DNA of 64,000 bases from Toxorhynchites rutilus septentrionalis (lineage: Eukaryota; Arthropoda; Insecta; Diptera; Culicidae), in NCBI RefSeq assembly GCF_029784135.1, contig NC_073746.1, forward strand, positions 245,901,307-245,965,306, read 5' to 3'. A model generated the notes under the pieces. It was given only the letters and a program-made list of their open reading frames with translations, searched no databases and was not told the DNA's origin. A program made the position numbers and the translations under genes. Of the stretch, positions 1-12,119 are shown in pieces; position 1 is the stretch's first letter; each line of letters starts with the position of its first letter.

Positions 1-2200
1 CTAACATTAATTTCAAATATATGAAGTACGAACCTTTAATTGTAATTTGCGACGATCTTCGATTATGTATTTACGAGATTTTTGCACTAGTCGATTTAGA
101 GACTTTCTATCAATCTATTACTATATAGAAAATTATATAATTTTTTAACAGTCCGTTTGTTAAATAGCGTTGAAAATAGTGTTTACAATTGTCCAAACAT
201 TTCTACAATTGGTAGATTGAAGTCATTAGCGGCATGATCGTTACTGCAAATGTTATACCGAGGCGCATCTTTCTAAAAATCAACATGCAACAAATATCGT
301 AAAGTAATCCTACGATAATTATGCGATCGTGCCTTGGACACAACTATTCAAGTCTTACTTGAAGACTTTTACTTTACATAGCTTTTCATTTCGTTGTGGC
401 AGTGTTGTCTGCAGATATAGGCAAAATCGCATCGAAATTCGTTCAACAACACTCATTCACAGATAAAACTCACCCTTCTATTCTCCGTTTATGCTTCACT
501 TTATTTGAGACCGAAAACATTCACTTATCATCTTCGCAAAGTTCATTTTCGATTTAAACGGAAAAATACTGTCTCGATTTCGTTCATCTATTCTCAGAGA
601 ATTTTGCATTTCCTCACTTGCCTATCGGAATGACGGTAGATAGTGAGAGAATCAAATTGGAAACTTTTGCTTGAGCCAGCGAGTGTCTCTGTAAAATCAT
701 TCCTTTTCACTCAATCAGCAATCATTGAAGCCTCGATCGCGACAGTAAAATATAGGTAGATAGTTAAAATCGAGTTGTTTCCTGTGCACTATTGCAATGA
801 CATTTTTTTGTTTCTAGTATGAAACGATCTAAGCCTACGCTAAAGACCATATTAACGCAAGTTATTGGTGAGCGCGAAGGTGCACTTGAATGCTGACAAG
901 GAAAAGAATTCAAGGGAAAATTAAATCATACATACACGCAGAATGAGTCTATTTTGTCTCACTCGTTATTTTGTTTCGTGTGATTCTTCCAAAGAAGTAT
1001 TCATTCATTGAATGTTGTTTTCCACTCTTTGTTTTGTTATGTTCGCTCTCAGTCCCGAATGAAGATGGTCGGAGAGTGAAAAATGATTCATCGTGCAATC
1101 TCACGATTGCTTGCTGCATTCTTTTCGCCATGATTATTCCAAGCAGATGCAAGGGTGATTCATAATTAGGTGTGGAGAAATGAGCGAATGAACTTTTCCA
1201 TACTTGGTTGTCTGTGACACAATGGGTCCTCCCGGGTTCAGAAACCGACCCTGAGATTTGGAGAGGTGAGCTAAGTTGGGTCGTTTTGGAATAATCCAAA
1301 ACCTTCATAATTTATGATGATGTCCCCTTAAAGTAAAATAAAAAATATGAGTCAAAAAACTAACATAGATGAAAAGGTATGTGGCGGATTCGGTGCATTC
1401 TTTTCCGTGTATATTCTTTTTTATGGATGGAATCTACTTCTTTTCAAAATCTTCTCTTCCCCATGGGAAAAAATGGAAGTGGTTTTTAATCATGATGATC
1501 TATTCTCTACCAATACATTTTAATTGACCCTTATTTAGGGGATTACCATATATTGCCCCAGTTTTATGGCGTCGGCCATCATGGATTTGAAATTTCTTGT
1601 ATTCTACAAGTCGAGCGCTTTAATTTGATATTCATATTGAAGGGGAGTTTTAGATAAAAAATGTAATCTATTGTTTTGTAGGGCGGCCATCACCAGAACT
1701 AAAGGTGGGTACCAAATCTCAGTAAAATCTGTCAACAGGATGAGTATGAAATTTCAGCCGCTAGATTTGAACAATCTAAATGGAATTGTTTAAAAATATA
1801 GCATTTTTGTTTAGATTTGAATTTTTCGAATACAATAAAAATCGAACTGTGGTCGGAGAAAAATGCCTCTTCCAAGCGAACCAGCAATTGGAAGTACCGC
1901 TACAGCCAAGTTATAATACAGTAGAATCGTGAAGACTGCTTCGGATCGGGTTTTACAGCTTAATGCCGAAAAACTCCCGGTTAACCGGGGTATGTATTTG
2001 TCGAACCGCAGGCATAATCCCGTTGCGACTCACGGGGCATCATCACAACAACAGCTGATAGTGGTAAAACTTCTCAACATCATCCACCCTTGCTTGCCAG
2101 AGTTTGTTCGGCTTTCGTCTGTATGCAGTGATATCGTTTTGTGGTATTGCTGCAGCATATGCATGTGCGGTATGTTTATGCGGCAAACTGCATCATGTGT
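1..2200. other. A+T-rich DNA without a recognisable gene
   Basis: No reading frame here looks coding: the longest are about 60-120 codons, overlap on both strands and match nothing I know. The stretch around 75-360 resembles 21380-21600 and is listed separately. The remainder shows no terminal inverted repeats, tRNA-like boxes or long tandem arrays that I can see. Confidence 0.5.
75..360 (+). repeat. Old dispersed repeat, related to 21380-21600
   Basis: Several blocks occur in the same order here and at 21380-21600: a 'cgaga.ttttgcac' block, an 'aaaattat' block, and a 'gtaatcctac' block followed by 'tatgcg' and 'acaa.t.ttcaa'. Similarity is partial and gapped, so this is an ancient copy of an unnamed family. 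I cannot see its ends or assign it to a class. Confidence 0.4.
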
Positions 2201-2855
2201 ACTCTGAAGGTTGTTTCTTTTCCCTGTTCCATCTCTTTCCTCTTGAGGTTTTTTTTTCGTTACTTTGCCGCGCGGTAGAGCCCATTCACTCTAAATGTAT
2301 GTGGCGCTCCACTCTTTTCGTACATTGTTTTCCACTCTCCATCTTGCTTGCTTGCTTGGAATTGATTTCAGTTGTTGCTTTTGTTTGGTCATGTTTCTTC
2401 TTCTTCGCGCAATCCTCTGATGCACTTGCCAAACTGTATTCTCGACCATATACAGACTCAACGATGATAACATGAAGACAACGGAAAGGCGGCAGCAGGT
2501 ATGCACCCTTCTTCAGGAGATTGAAAGTAAAAGTAAGCGAAAACTTTGTTTTCTTCCACTCTCTGTTTTGGTTAATAGGATTTGACGCAGTTTGTCCGTT
2601 TTGTCGGGAGTTAATCGAAGAAATTCGAGTCGTGGTCTTTTCGGAAAACTTGTTGACCAAAAATATGCTGATTGATGGGCAAATTGTATTCCGCTGAAGC
2701 TGCCGGAAGCACAAAAGGGTAAAATCTCGTGGTTCTATTCTTTTCTGGGATGGATAACCGCGGAAACCTCTTAGTTTTTCATGGGTGGCAAAGTATAGCT
2801 ATTTGTATTTTTTCTCCACGATTTAGGGTTCCGGTATGTTGTAGAATTCAATCAT

Positions 2856-2896
<41 letters not shown>

Positions 2897-3620
2897 CCTC
2901 GAACACGCGCGCTCTTTCAGAGTTATGCTTAGGGGCAAGAATTTCAGCGCGACATTGAATAGATTCGCCGTTTCTATGTACATGCGGCGGGGCACCAACA
3001 CACGTAACCCCCTCACACACAGAGAGACCACTGAGAAGGCGGCGGCGACAGCACTGGATGAAGTCGTGTGCTACGTCGTGCAAGGAAATATTATCAAAAC
3101 TTTCATTTTCGTTTTAACAACTTGTTTATTTTTCATTTTACCCGCTCTTCTCGGAAGCACATCGATTCCCTTAGGAGAGGAAAGACTTTGGTAGGTTTCT
3201 ATTTCACCGCCTGTTCTCGCCATTTCCCTCGCTCCCTAAGAAGACGACGGCAAGACGGCATGGTTAGAGTAGATTGGAGGAGCATAGGGTGTGGGGAGTG
3301 TCCTCCGAGGCAAAAAACTCAACATCTGATGGTGCATCATCAGCCGGCGAGGTTTATTTCTCCCCCGCATTCTTTGTTCGGCGGAGATTCAATTCAACCA
3401 ACACGTGTACACACGCTCACATAGATGCGATGAAACTTGTGAGCAGGTGGTTGTTGAGGTTAATATAGGAGGGGGAGGAGGATGCCTCCGCCCTCCAGCA
3501 ACAACAAACTCATGCATTTTCCTTTTCTTTCGTCTCGGCGAAAAGTAAGAGTTTGGATATCACATTCAGCCAACCTGCCCTTCAGAGCAGACCGGGAAAG
3601 CAAGAGCCCCGAGAGCTCTG
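2201..3620. other. G+C-richer unique island
   Basis: The sequence becomes richer in G+C than its surroundings and lacks transposon signatures. It contains one CA microsatellite. Overlapping short frames occur on both strands, but none is recognisable. It could be host unique or regulatory DNA, or an untranslated exon. The sequence alone does not decide. Confidence 0.35.
2859..2892 (+). repeat. (CA)17 microsatellite
   Basis: Uninterrupted run of 17 AC/CA dinucleotides. Frames crossing it give meaningless Thr-His or Cys-Val runs. Confidence 0.97.
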
Positions 3621-3959
3621 GAAGTTATCCATTCCCGGTTTGTTGACACAATGTAGTCGCGGAAATGAAAGACAATGTACTATCTAGGGACTTTGGGCAA
3701 TAAATGTTTGAAATTCGATATGGAAGACAGTAGAAGACTCGTTTCATCATTTGGCCAAGACTGCCTTTGGCTATTCTCCTTCCGTTGCTGTTAACAATAG
3801 AAATGTTTCCGTCACTACGCACTGTTGCAATGAAGGTTGTGGAATACCTCAAGAACATCTCGAGAAGAATACATTTTAAGAGAGTATCTGCAGAATTTTA
3901 CAAAAAAAAATGCGTCTGAAGTCGAACCCCTGCAGAGATTAGTCTAGAAGCTTCCAAAC

Positions 3960-4400
3960 TGATGCATTTGTTGCTGAAGATAGGGAACGTTCCAGCCCAC
4001 TAAAGTCGTTTGTACAAAAAGCTGTTCAAATAGAACGGAAGTACCAAGGGAGATCGCTATCGACCAGAATTGGTTAATTTAGGGCTTAAAAAAAGCCGTT
4101 TTAAAAGTCAAAGTGATTTTGCAACACGGCAGCGTTCGGGCACATGTCGCAAAGTCGGTGAAGCCCTATCAGGACCGCTTGGGGAGAAATTCCTACCTCA
4201 TGATTTCTCCCCCTATGTCACATGGCTTGGTAGAGCAGCATTTCCATTCTTATCAAAATACTAAAAAAATTAGTCTCATCGGATTGCCTCATGAGGCGTG
4301 TCGTTTTTCCGAAGCTGCGAAAGACATGCGAAAAAGTAGCAGTTAGCAGCGAGGCTTTATATATAATTAGCACCGATTTTTGTCACGTTCGCAGATTTTA
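3960..4400 (+). pseudogene. Mariner transposase relic, C-terminal part
   Basis: Translating the plus strand in two frames gives mariner signatures. One is 'YRPELVNLGLKK', matching the segment before the second catalytic Asp. Next is 'ILQHGSVRAHVAKSVKPY', where the family has HDNARPHVAKSV, so the catalytic Asp appears to be lost. 'SHGLVEQHFHSYQNTKK' matches the stretch after the third catalytic residue. The frames switch near 4110-4200, so the copy is frameshifted and dead. I see neither an N-terminal half nor inverted repeats nearby. Family assignment rests on remembered mariner motifs and is fairly secure; the subfamily is not. Confidence 0.7.
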
Positions 4401-5860
4401 GGAAATGTGTTGAAACAGAAAACAGGAATAAATGTGTTTTAAGGATTTTTCAACAAAAATAACCTGTTAACCAATGCTTAACATTTTCGAAACCAAGAAA
4501 TGAAAATGATTTTTCTTCATTTAGTCTATCTAAATCGGCATATACATATTAAATATCGATTATTATATAAATATATAAAATATCGATTCATCTGTTCCGT
4601 TTATTTCTGCTGTTTGTTTCGTTTCGATTTGGGGAGCAGAAGTTTCCATGGACGATTGAAACTGCTAGAACTATATTCATTATCATTGCCAAAGTGTTCA
4701 ATTTCGCATGCGAAAGGATGTTCGCGTATATTTAAATTGAAGGTTTCAGCTGTATCCATTCGCCTAAATTGATTGTCTCGGGTAACGTTGCCTAAAAATG
4801 GTATTAGAAGAGACAGGTGGATATAGTAGCCACGCTTACCACTACACCACCGACACCGTCAACCGTTGGCTCATTATGAAAATTTTAATAAGGAAATTCT
4901 CTTCAATGCGACGAATGAAACGAATAAACATAAGGTGCAACGATCGTGAAAGAAGGCGAAGCTTCATTGAGAGCGAAAAGAGAGCAGAGATATATGAGGC
5001 CAACGTAAATATAATGCAAATTGAAGAGCGGTAGGTTCATTAACGAGTAACGATCTATCAATGAGAGCGAATTTATAAGGTTCTGCTCGTTGTCGTTTGA
5101 GGTTACAAGGTTTTCCCTCATTCTTTTGTAGAGCGATTCCACGCCAAATCAGCTGGCCTCTGCCTCGATCCTCTCCATTTTTTGAGTCTTTGTACATATG
5201 GTGACTACTACCTAAAAGAAAAAAATTCATTGTCAGATGACCAATTTTAATTACGACTAATTTTTTATCATTGATCTTTTTTTCGAAAAATCTTAACTTA
5301 AAATACTGATGTCTGATTGAAATATGATGTACAGCAAAGTTGTTGGAAAATCAATTAACCATTTAGTAAAAAACAGGAAGTGGTTTATATATGTGGTATA
5401 ACCGCAAGGTTGATTTAGGACTATCTATGGTTTAGTGGTCATTTGTTTGAAGTTGAATCTGAAACAATTCTCAATGAAGGGATGAATGAAAATTTCGGGG
5501 AATTCAAAAACCAGAGCGTTACGTTGGAGGCACAAGGCACAAACCTCAGAACCTCTTTGTCGTCTAAACGAAGTGACATGATTATCACTTCATGCGAACG
5601 ATAAAATGTCTACAAATTATTTGCCTTGCATGCAAACTATTAGTAGAGTCGAACGAACTGAAGAAGTTTTAAGTCTCTATAATTCAAGACAACAACAATA
5701 AATTATTGAAGTCACAAAAATCTATAAACATGGGTACCTGCTTGAAATTTCATCTCAGCCATGATTAATATGCGGGTGATGTAAGACACGGTTAGCAAAG
5801 CAAGAATGTCGTTCTCTTTGTATACAACGTCGTCGAACAACTTGTGTATAGCGAAGGCAA
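4401..5860. other. A+T-rich DNA without a recognisable gene
   Basis: Short overlapping frames only. A stretch at 4800-4870, read on the minus strand, has a weak tRNA A-box look ('ggtgtagtggtaag') but no matching B box, so I did not call a tRNA or SINE. Nothing else stands out. Confidence 0.45.
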
Positions 5861-5889
5861 AATATTCAGCAAAATCAGCAAAAAAAAAA

Positions 5890-6380
5890 AACACACCAAT
5901 ACGGTGTGCACAAACACACCGCGACACCGTTCATCAGCGCTTTCACGATGAACGAAGTTAGCTTCGCCATAACAGCGATAACATGCTCCAATCGTTGTAC
6001 AATCATAACTAAGTGGATTTCGGTGTGGATTTTAGCCAGGCTCATTGGTTTAGAAGTCTGTGTTAGGGAAACACACAGATTCCAGCGATCGTACATCAAC
6101 CACTGCGCAATCATACCTACGTGGATTTCAACAGCCTGTTTTAAAAGCAATTTTAATGCTATTGAAATAAGTTTTCGGATTAATAAGTAACAAGCTTATA
6201 GCGTGTAGACGTTTTATTTTTCGAATGAAGTATTTATCATACCATTTCGTCCAGGTTTCGTGTTTAGGAGGTATTAACGCTCAAAATCTTGTTGCTCCGG
6301 CGTAACGCCCTCGTTTTCGAAACACTAAACTTTCACCCCAGTACAGAAATGAAAGACGTAGTCCTACGTCAAAATAACGT
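5890..6380 (+). repeat. Dispersed repeat with internal duplication
   Basis: Between 5990 and 6130 a unit containing 'caatcata.cta.gtggattt' occurs twice, about 115 bp apart. The following block (6185-6380) contains 'gacgtagtcctacgtc', a self-complementary stretch resembling one near 21265 ('tgacgtaggtttacgtctttcg'). It looks like a dispersed non-coding repeat of unknown class. I cannot identify its ends. Confidence 0.45.
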
Positions 6381-6594
6381 TTTGAATATTTTTTTAAATC
6401 CTTTAAAGAATTGAATTCATCACTTATGAATACCGGTTCTTGATGTCTTAGCGGGTAGTGAAGCGGATTAATTTAAGCTCACCAAATCATCTTAGTAACT
6501 CTTCCTTGCCCTAATAATTTGCCATTTAGTTGTATAAAGAACTGCTTCAAAATAAATCGTAAGAAACTAATAGGATTTTGTGCCAAAATATACA

Positions 6595-7486
6595 CTAGGG
6601 TGGCCGCGAAAATGGTCATGTCAAATTTTGAAAACCGTCCATGGACATTTTGTTTATTGGCACACAAAAAACACCTGTGCAAAATTTCATCTTAATCGGA
6701 CATGATTTACGGGTGCCTCAGAGCGCTCAAAATTTTGTTTTTTGACCCTCGAAGATATCTCTTCTTCTTTACAAGAAATCGGGATAAAAAAAAAATATGT
6801 TGATACCAAATGTTTTTAAATTGCATGAAACGTTGAGATTTAGTGTTGTTTCGAATTTTTTTTTGGTCTAACATTGACTTTTTACCACTCGATCGTTTTT
6901 TCGTCTGAAAAGTAAAAAAATGCCAAAATATTTTTTTAAGAAAACAGTAATTTCATGCTATGTAACCCTCTACAGCCCAAGCCCGCCTTTAGACGGGCTT
7001 CGCGGATTCTCTTTTCAAATTGTTCAGACATTATTTTCAATGTTCACCCCAACTAGAACGTCTTTAGAATATTTTCATCTATCACACATACACATTGTTT
7101 TTATGCTGGCAGCTTTCTGCTAGGAGTATTTTATGTTGAAAGTCGGAAATTCGAGATATAGTAGGTTTTTTTAAAATAAATGAAAAACATGGGCGGTAGA
7201 GGGTTAAAGACGTTTGGAGTCATCTTTTTTAAAATTTCGATGTCATGGGTGATTTTTTGGGTTTCAAAAAACTCAAAAATTCGGATTAAGCTAATATTTT
7301 TTGGAGTATCGCGCAAATCAACATTTCGCAGAAAGTTCCATATGAAAAATCTAGATGGCCTTTTTCATTGGAACCCTAAACCATATGTTCTGCCTTGTAT
7401 TCCGAAAAAAACGTTCCACAGAGATTTTTGACAAAAACAATTTTTTTTCGAAATGACAATAGATCTTGACATTTCATGCATTTTTT
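6595..7486 (+). repeat. Inverted-repeat family with 'GCATGAAACG' arms, carrying a MITE
   Basis: The left block (6595-6780) shares 'aataaacaaaatgt', the 'gcacccctaaatcatg'-type segment and 'gagcgctcaaa' with 25270-25740. An arm at 6821-6854 (starts ttgcatgaaacg) is matched in inverse orientation at 7448-7480 (ends atttcatgca). The same arm pair occurs without mismatches at 62550-62694. The interior holds a separate TTAA MITE (6966-7203) and no convincing gene. It is an old foldback-type non-autonomous repeat. Confidence 0.55.
6966..7203. mobile_element. TTAA-type (piggyBac-like) MITE, 238 bp
   Basis: The ends form imperfect inverted repeats of about 16 bp: the left reads CCCTCTACAGCCCA, and the right, reversed and complemented, reads CCCTCTACCGCCCA. 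The flanks are GTAA (6962-6965) and TTAA (7204-7207), close to the TTAA duplication typical of piggyBac transposition. No coding capacity. A short internal hairpin (agcccg...cgggct) lies next to the left end. It sits inside the inverted-repeat element at 6595-7486, so it inserted later. Confidence 0.7.
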
Positions 7487-7487
7487 T

Positions 7488-7765
7488 TATTCGTTTATTT
7501 TTACAGATTCAGTTACATAGGTTTGAAGGAGCCAGACTCTTAACTATATTTTTACTAAAATATATAAACATGTTTCCTTAATTCTATGGTTAATAAAAAA
7601 GTGAACCGATTACTCGCGGTCGACTCGAGTCAAGAAAGGTGACATATTTTCATTAGGAAAAAGATGGGATGTAAGGAGATTGTAATAATGTTCACACTCA
7701 CACTCACATTTCACACTCAATTCTTGAAACTATCCTTACATCTAATATGTATTTGTAATTTATTT
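7488..7765 (-). mobile_element. 5'-truncated I-like non-LTR retrotransposon (3' UTR stub)
   Basis: This stretch aligns over its whole length with 49443-49700, the 3' UTR of the complete I-like element. Shared blocks include 'attcgtttatttttaca', 'ggagcc', 'aaccgattactcgcggt', 'actcgagt', 'ggtgacatatttt' and 'gatggga.ataagga'. Divergence is substantial, so it represents an older or related subfamily. Only the 3' end remains, with an A-rich tail towards 7486 on the minus strand. This fits the 5' truncation typical of target-primed reverse transcription. No coding sequence remains. Confidence 0.8.
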
Positions 7766-8305
7766 CATGCAATTTGAAGAATGAAAGAATGAATGAAGGA
7801 ATTTGAATTCGATGATAAAATTTGTTTCCATACATTCATTACACGAAGAAAAATATTTTGGAAAAAAACACTAGATTTTTAATAACTCTAAAATCATTTT
7901 TTACCCGAGGTTATTTTACGAAAATTATCCATTTATCCTTGAGGGTGCCACTCAAATTAGTTATCGGAATTTTCCATATTCATGTGCAACGTTTCATTCA
8001 AATGAAAAATAGTCGATTAATCGTCGATGTCGTCGTTAAATATGAAACTATCAATGAACACGAGTGGAATGAACATCAACATCAGTTTGCCATGAAGTTC
8101 ATTTTTCATTTGCATCTTCATTTTGGTCATGATATTCGTTACGTCGAAATTAAAGATCATTGCGTGTTAATGAAAATCAAAGCATAAAATTCAACGTCAA
8201 CCAATTGAGAGTGGAATCGATAAATGGTCAAGAATGGCCAATCATCACACGAAATTCTTGTTTTTGGCGACTTCAGAAATGGAACGTTTAGTATAACTCT
8301 TGCTA
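7766..8305. other. Unassigned DNA with a 121-codon open frame
   Basis: An ATG-to-stop frame of 121 codons runs on the plus strand from 7822 to 8187. It is rich in Phe, Ile, Lys and His and matches no domain I recognise. The composition fits A+T-rich non-coding DNA, and there are no splice or promoter signals I would trust. I do not call it a gene. Confidence 0.35.
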
Positions 8306-8309
8306 TGTT

Positions 8310-8570
8310 TTATGAATCTACTCCCGATTGGCCGGAAATGGCATACACCCCTAATTATATGGGCAATGGGTGACAATAACAGACGAACATAATCTTGTTT
8401 TGATTTCCGGTTTGATGATACTGGCTCTAAATGACCAGAAATGATATAAAATCCCAACGATATGGGTATTGGATGAAAGGGCTTCAACAGCACAAGTCGA
8501 ACATCGTATTCCGATATTCCGATGCCATTTTGGAAAAGAATATGATTGCTTTCGGTTCACTGGAAGACCG
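8310..8570 (+). repeat. Degenerate tandem repeat, about 120-bp unit
   Basis: Two diverged units follow each other: 'ccggaaatggcatacacccctaattatatgggcaatgg...' starting near 8331 and 'ccagaaatgatataaaatcccaacgatatgggtattgg...' starting near 8435. Elements such as 'atttccgg', 'tatgggNantgg' and 'gatgata' recur. The array is short and strongly diverged, with no obvious coding role. Confidence 0.55.
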
Positions 8571-8674
8571 AAAATTGAGTTAGTGGAATGGAGTTAGACA
8601 AAGAAAGTGTTAGAAACTAAGATCGTGTTCGAGCGAAATTGCGGTAGTAAAAGAGCATAGAAAGCGGAAACGGA

Positions 8675-8798
8675 CCGCACCTCTCACGCGAAAAGTCGCG
8701 AGTTCAATATCCACTCCCGACTTTTTTCCAAAAATGGAAGTGACAAACCAGCCAAAAAGTGTTGAAAGTCACTAAAGTACAGTATAAAAAAATAAAAA
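8675..8798 (+). mobile_element. tRNA-derived SINE (Feilai-like), 5'-truncated, plus strand
   Basis: Contains a Pol III B-box-like stretch (cgcgagttcaat) followed by 'ccactcccgac', then the SINE body 'aagtgacaaaccagccaaa' and 'gttgaaagtcactaaag', ending in an A-rich tail. The A-box part of the tRNA head is missing. A short direct repeat, GGAAACGGA, flanks it at 8666-8674 and 8799-8807, consistent with a target-site duplication. It is the same family as the minus-strand copies at 26919, 27240 and 30985. Probably inactive because the internal promoter is incomplete. Confidence 0.75.
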
Positions 8799-8813
8799 GG
8801 AAACGGAAACGGA

Positions 8814-8876
8814 ACGCTCAACGTCGTTCAACGCTAAACGTCGTTCAACACCGCACAAAGGTCAACGCTCAACGAA
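8814..8876 (+). repeat. Short imperfect tandem of 'CAACGTCGTTCAACGC'
   Basis: Variants of 'cgctcaacgtcgttcaacgctaaacg' recur several times within about 60 bp. No coding potential. It directly abuts a TTAA MITE. Confidence 0.6.
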
Positions 8877-8881
8877 ATTAA

Positions 8882-9122
8882 CCCTTTGCGGTCGTTTGTC
8901 TGCTCTCAGCCACCACAGCAAAAATCATACTAAATACTTTATTCTACCATGCAATAGTTTATATATTTTTTAAATTAATTTCAATGTCTAGTGAACTTTC
9001 CCACGAATGTATACGAAGATTCTATGAACAATAGGTAGCAGTACTCGTTATAAACAAAATATTATTGGCGTGGAAAGATAAGAGGATTTCCTTCAAGGAA
9101 AATTAATTCCGACCGCAAAGGG
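8882..9122. mobile_element. piggyBac-type MITE copy 1, 241 bp
   Basis: Flanked on both sides by TTAA (8878-8881 and 9123-9126), the strict piggyBac target duplication. The terminal inverted repeats are CCCTTTGCGGTCG and CGACCGCAAAGGG, with the right arm reading 'cc-gaccgcaaaggg'. There is no open frame, so it would depend on a transposase supplied elsewhere. A second, diverged copy lies at 61913-62182 with the same left 50 bp and shared internal blocks ('cacgaatgtatacg', 'gtactcg.tataa', 'aaaatattatt'). Confidence 0.85.
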
Positions 9123-9126
9123 TTAA

Positions 9127-11400
9127 TGTTGCTTTTTCCGGATTCCTGGATCTTTCTTTCTTTATAAATAATGAAATCAAACACTTTTTCAATAAAAATT
9201 CACTGCAAGCGATGAGTTAGCACTCAACGTTCGTGATTATAACTTGAAATTATTGACAGTAATGAAAGTGCCTGAATGCAGGCTTTTCGATATTCGTCCA
9301 TGCTGTTTCTTTCAATATACCAGACAAAGTTCAAATTTAGCCGATGAAAATACGACGGAAGAGGCAGTTTCAGGGTTTCCCAATCTACATCGATGGAGAG
9401 CATACCGTTCCGATCTGTCTTTCGTATGTTGTATCAGAGCGCAGAGTGTATATATCGTCTGCTGCTACCAGATTGATAGATAGTCAAATCGTCGGTACGA
9501 TAATGATATGGAGCACATTGTTTGTATTGTGTTGACCCTGCTCCTCCCCGCTTCCGCCTCACGGTATCGCCACCTTCGTGTAGAACATATGGGAATCAGA
9601 GTGTAGGTCAGGGAAGAACGCACTAGGTGACGATATGGGAGGGTATCGACCGAGGTTCGAAGAACAGGAGAAGTAAAAATAGCTGAGACAAATTTACATC
9701 ATCATCATCACCATCATCATGGTCCTCGTCTCCCCGGCCGGCATCACTATTATCCACAACCTTACCAGAAGTGTGTGAACAGCAGCAGCAGCAGCAGCAC
9801 CCGGGGAAAAGAAGTGGCAGGGGGTGATATTACGACGAATGCGATGTGTACAGAAAGCAGAACAATCCAACGGGGAGGAGCGCGCGCGGGTTGGATTGGT
9901 GAAGGGGGGGTACCATGGTGCTTCGATTCACTTTGAGACGTGTCGCTTTTTAATGGTCATCAAGGTCGCATTCGGAAAACGAGAGTATCAGACCGCTGCC
10001 AGACAGCGTGTCTGCTGCTCGACCAAATCGGTCCCAGCCCCCCTTCCCTATTCTTCCTCGGCTATAGCGAGTGTGTACTTAGTGCCTAGTGCTAGTAAAC
10101 CGGAACAGACGACCGGCATAGTCCGAGGGCAACGTGTGTGCGCGCGCGAGTATGTAATACACAAAAATTAAATTACACTTTTAAACGCTGCCCCGATGGT
10201 GATTGCCATTTGAAGACGCGCGAAACAAGTTGAAAGCTGTGCTCTTCGTTGAGGAGATTGGTGGAAGACGTAGAGGAATGGGGTAGGTGTTTCCATGCAT
10301 GTCTAGGACGACGAACCGGCAAACGGTTTGTTTGATTGAAACCAATGAGTCAGATGAGAGATGTAGACCATAGCTCCGTAGTGTAGCGTACACACGAATG
10401 AGTAGTAAGTGTTGTTGGGGATCAAAGTCTACAATTACGTGAAGCGGGGAGATTCGGACGTGGTGACATGCCAACGGCAGCGGATTGGCGTAGATCGGAA
10501 GTGTCACGAGGTGTATGGACGAAGAGGGGAAGGTATTCTGTACACCGGTAAACCGCCAGTAATACAAGCAAGGCAAGGGAAGTGAATAAGCAGATTTCAA
10601 TATTTTTGTATACAGTTAGGTATTTATTTCCGTCGGGACGTGCCTCCGTCACGCTAGTCTTTGTAGTCGTTCAAAATGCGCCGACATGTGTGGTCGGCTG
10701 GGGTTCGATTGAGTTGGCTTGGTTACGTAACCTTCTCGATTGCGCAAGTGATATGGGAATGACAGATTCCGTTTAATAGGTCGACACGATTTCTTGTTGT
10801 GGTTCCGTGTAACAGAGCGTCCTATACCGCATTTCAATTTACGAATGTTCACGGTATCTATTGAAGCTTGGTATCTAAATATTTCAATTGTTTTAAATAG
10901 TTACTCTGCGATTTTGTAAGTTTAACGTAACCGAAACGGATGGCACTTTTTAATCCACTAGATAGAGTTTTCCATGGAAGACGTTATCGTCTTTCGTGTA
11001 AACCCCCATTCATCGTTCACTGAAACAGACGACACCCGCGTTCTACTTTCTGGTCGATTCAAAGGGATTGACGATTATTAAGGCCACCAAGTTGGTGGCA
11101 CCAACAGTCACTTTTGAGACAATTGACATAGTCAAACTCTGGCGATTTGCATCGATGTTTTGAATGTTATCTTGGATGATATCTACTGTTACACTTTCAA
11201 TTCGATTCGTGAGAATTCCCCTACAAACGGAAAATTCACTGGAAAAGTAGATTGAGCCTACTATCAGGAGTGCAAATGGATTTATTCATTGTGCGTCTTC
11301 CATTAGCATAATGCTAGTAGTAACTTGAATCAATGTGAGGTTAGGTACTTATAACCAATTACTATCATCGCGATAGAGATTTTTTACCAGTGTCAGATCT
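9127..11400. other. Unique DNA with triplet runs; no supported gene
   Basis: From about 9480 to 10900 the sequence is G+C-richer and transposon-free. It contains an ATC/CAT run (9696-9719) and a CAG run (9780-9799). The longest frames (9824-10171 plus; 10181-10600 minus, 139 codons) overlap others on the opposite strand and match no family I know. This could be host unique DNA, such as a regulatory region or untranslated exon. Confidence 0.35.
9780..9799 (+). repeat. (CAG)n run
   Basis: About seven CAG triplets, next to an imperfect CAT/CAC run at 9696-9719. Confidence 0.9.
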
Positions 11401-11405
11401 ATTTT

Positions 11406-11905
11406 GTGCGACAAAATGAAGACATTCGAACTAACAGTAGTTTAATATCGGAGACAAGGAATGAAGCATTCCGGAAAGATGGAAAGTTTGAAAACGTAGA
11501 TTTGAAAGTACTTCTTCATAAGGACTCAAGTCAAAAGGAACATGAACTAGCAGAACCATTAAGCCTAACTAGCGACCCTTTTCGTATCATTTGCAGGCTT
11601 GGAAATGATTCAAAAGCACGCGAACTGGGCTGAGAATCGTCAAGAAGTGTCTGTTTTCCGCTCCAACATCAAAAATGGAAAGGATTCTTGTATCGGATTG
11701 TTACTGGGGACAAAAAGTTAATCAATTACGACAATCTACTGAGTTACCGCAACCAAAAACGACGACGCTCAAGGTACACTTACTTTGTTGCTCAAGACGA
11801 ATTCCAAACACTATATTCTCCAGATATCGCCCCTCCGACTACCGTTCGTTCCGATTTATGACGCATGGCCTGGCTGAACAATACTAATATTCTTACAAAG
11901 AGATC
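11406..11905 (+). pseudogene. Mariner transposase relic, internally deleted
   Basis: One plus-strand frame reads in order: 'LLHKDSSQKEHELAEPL', matching the N-terminal helix-turn-helix zone (family LLDEDSSQTQEELAEQLG). After an in-frame TGA (11631-11633) comes 'KWKGFLYRIVTGDKKLINYDN', matching the first catalytic zone (family LHRIVTGDEKWIHYDN). Here the Asp is followed by KK, so D is kept but E is lost. A shifted frame then gives 'YSPDIAP' and 'MTHGLAEQY' near the C-terminus. The spacing is too short for an intact enzyme (about 345 residues), so the middle is deleted. No terminal repeats identified. Confidence 0.75.
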
Positions 11906-12119
11906 TAAATGGGGTACATTGGGGTGGATCGCTTTGCTTTACCCTTTATTTAACAATTTATCAACAGGATGACATTGAACCCTCATGATACGAGCTTTTT
12001 AATTAATTGTCTTAATTGTCTTGTTTACCTCTACGCTTACCGGATATCCGTTATCCGGTATCCGGCCAAACTATCACTACTTTTCATACTGTTCCGTGAT
12101 GTATAAAAGAACTATGTTT

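Noticed and set aside
2823..3083. Minus-strand frame across the CA microsatellite
   Set aside because: Contains a Cys-Val run from the microsatellite and overlaps three plus-strand frames.
4798..4872. tRNA A-box-like stretch on the minus strand
   Set aside because: No B box at the right spacing and no cloverleaf could be drawn.
7822..8187. 121-codon plus-strand frame
   Set aside because: Strong A+T-driven composition and no recognisable family; kept only as a remark in the region entry.
10181..10600. 139-codon minus-strand frame in a unique island
   Set aside because: No recognised motif; it overlaps other frames on both strands, and I could not justify a start or splice signals.
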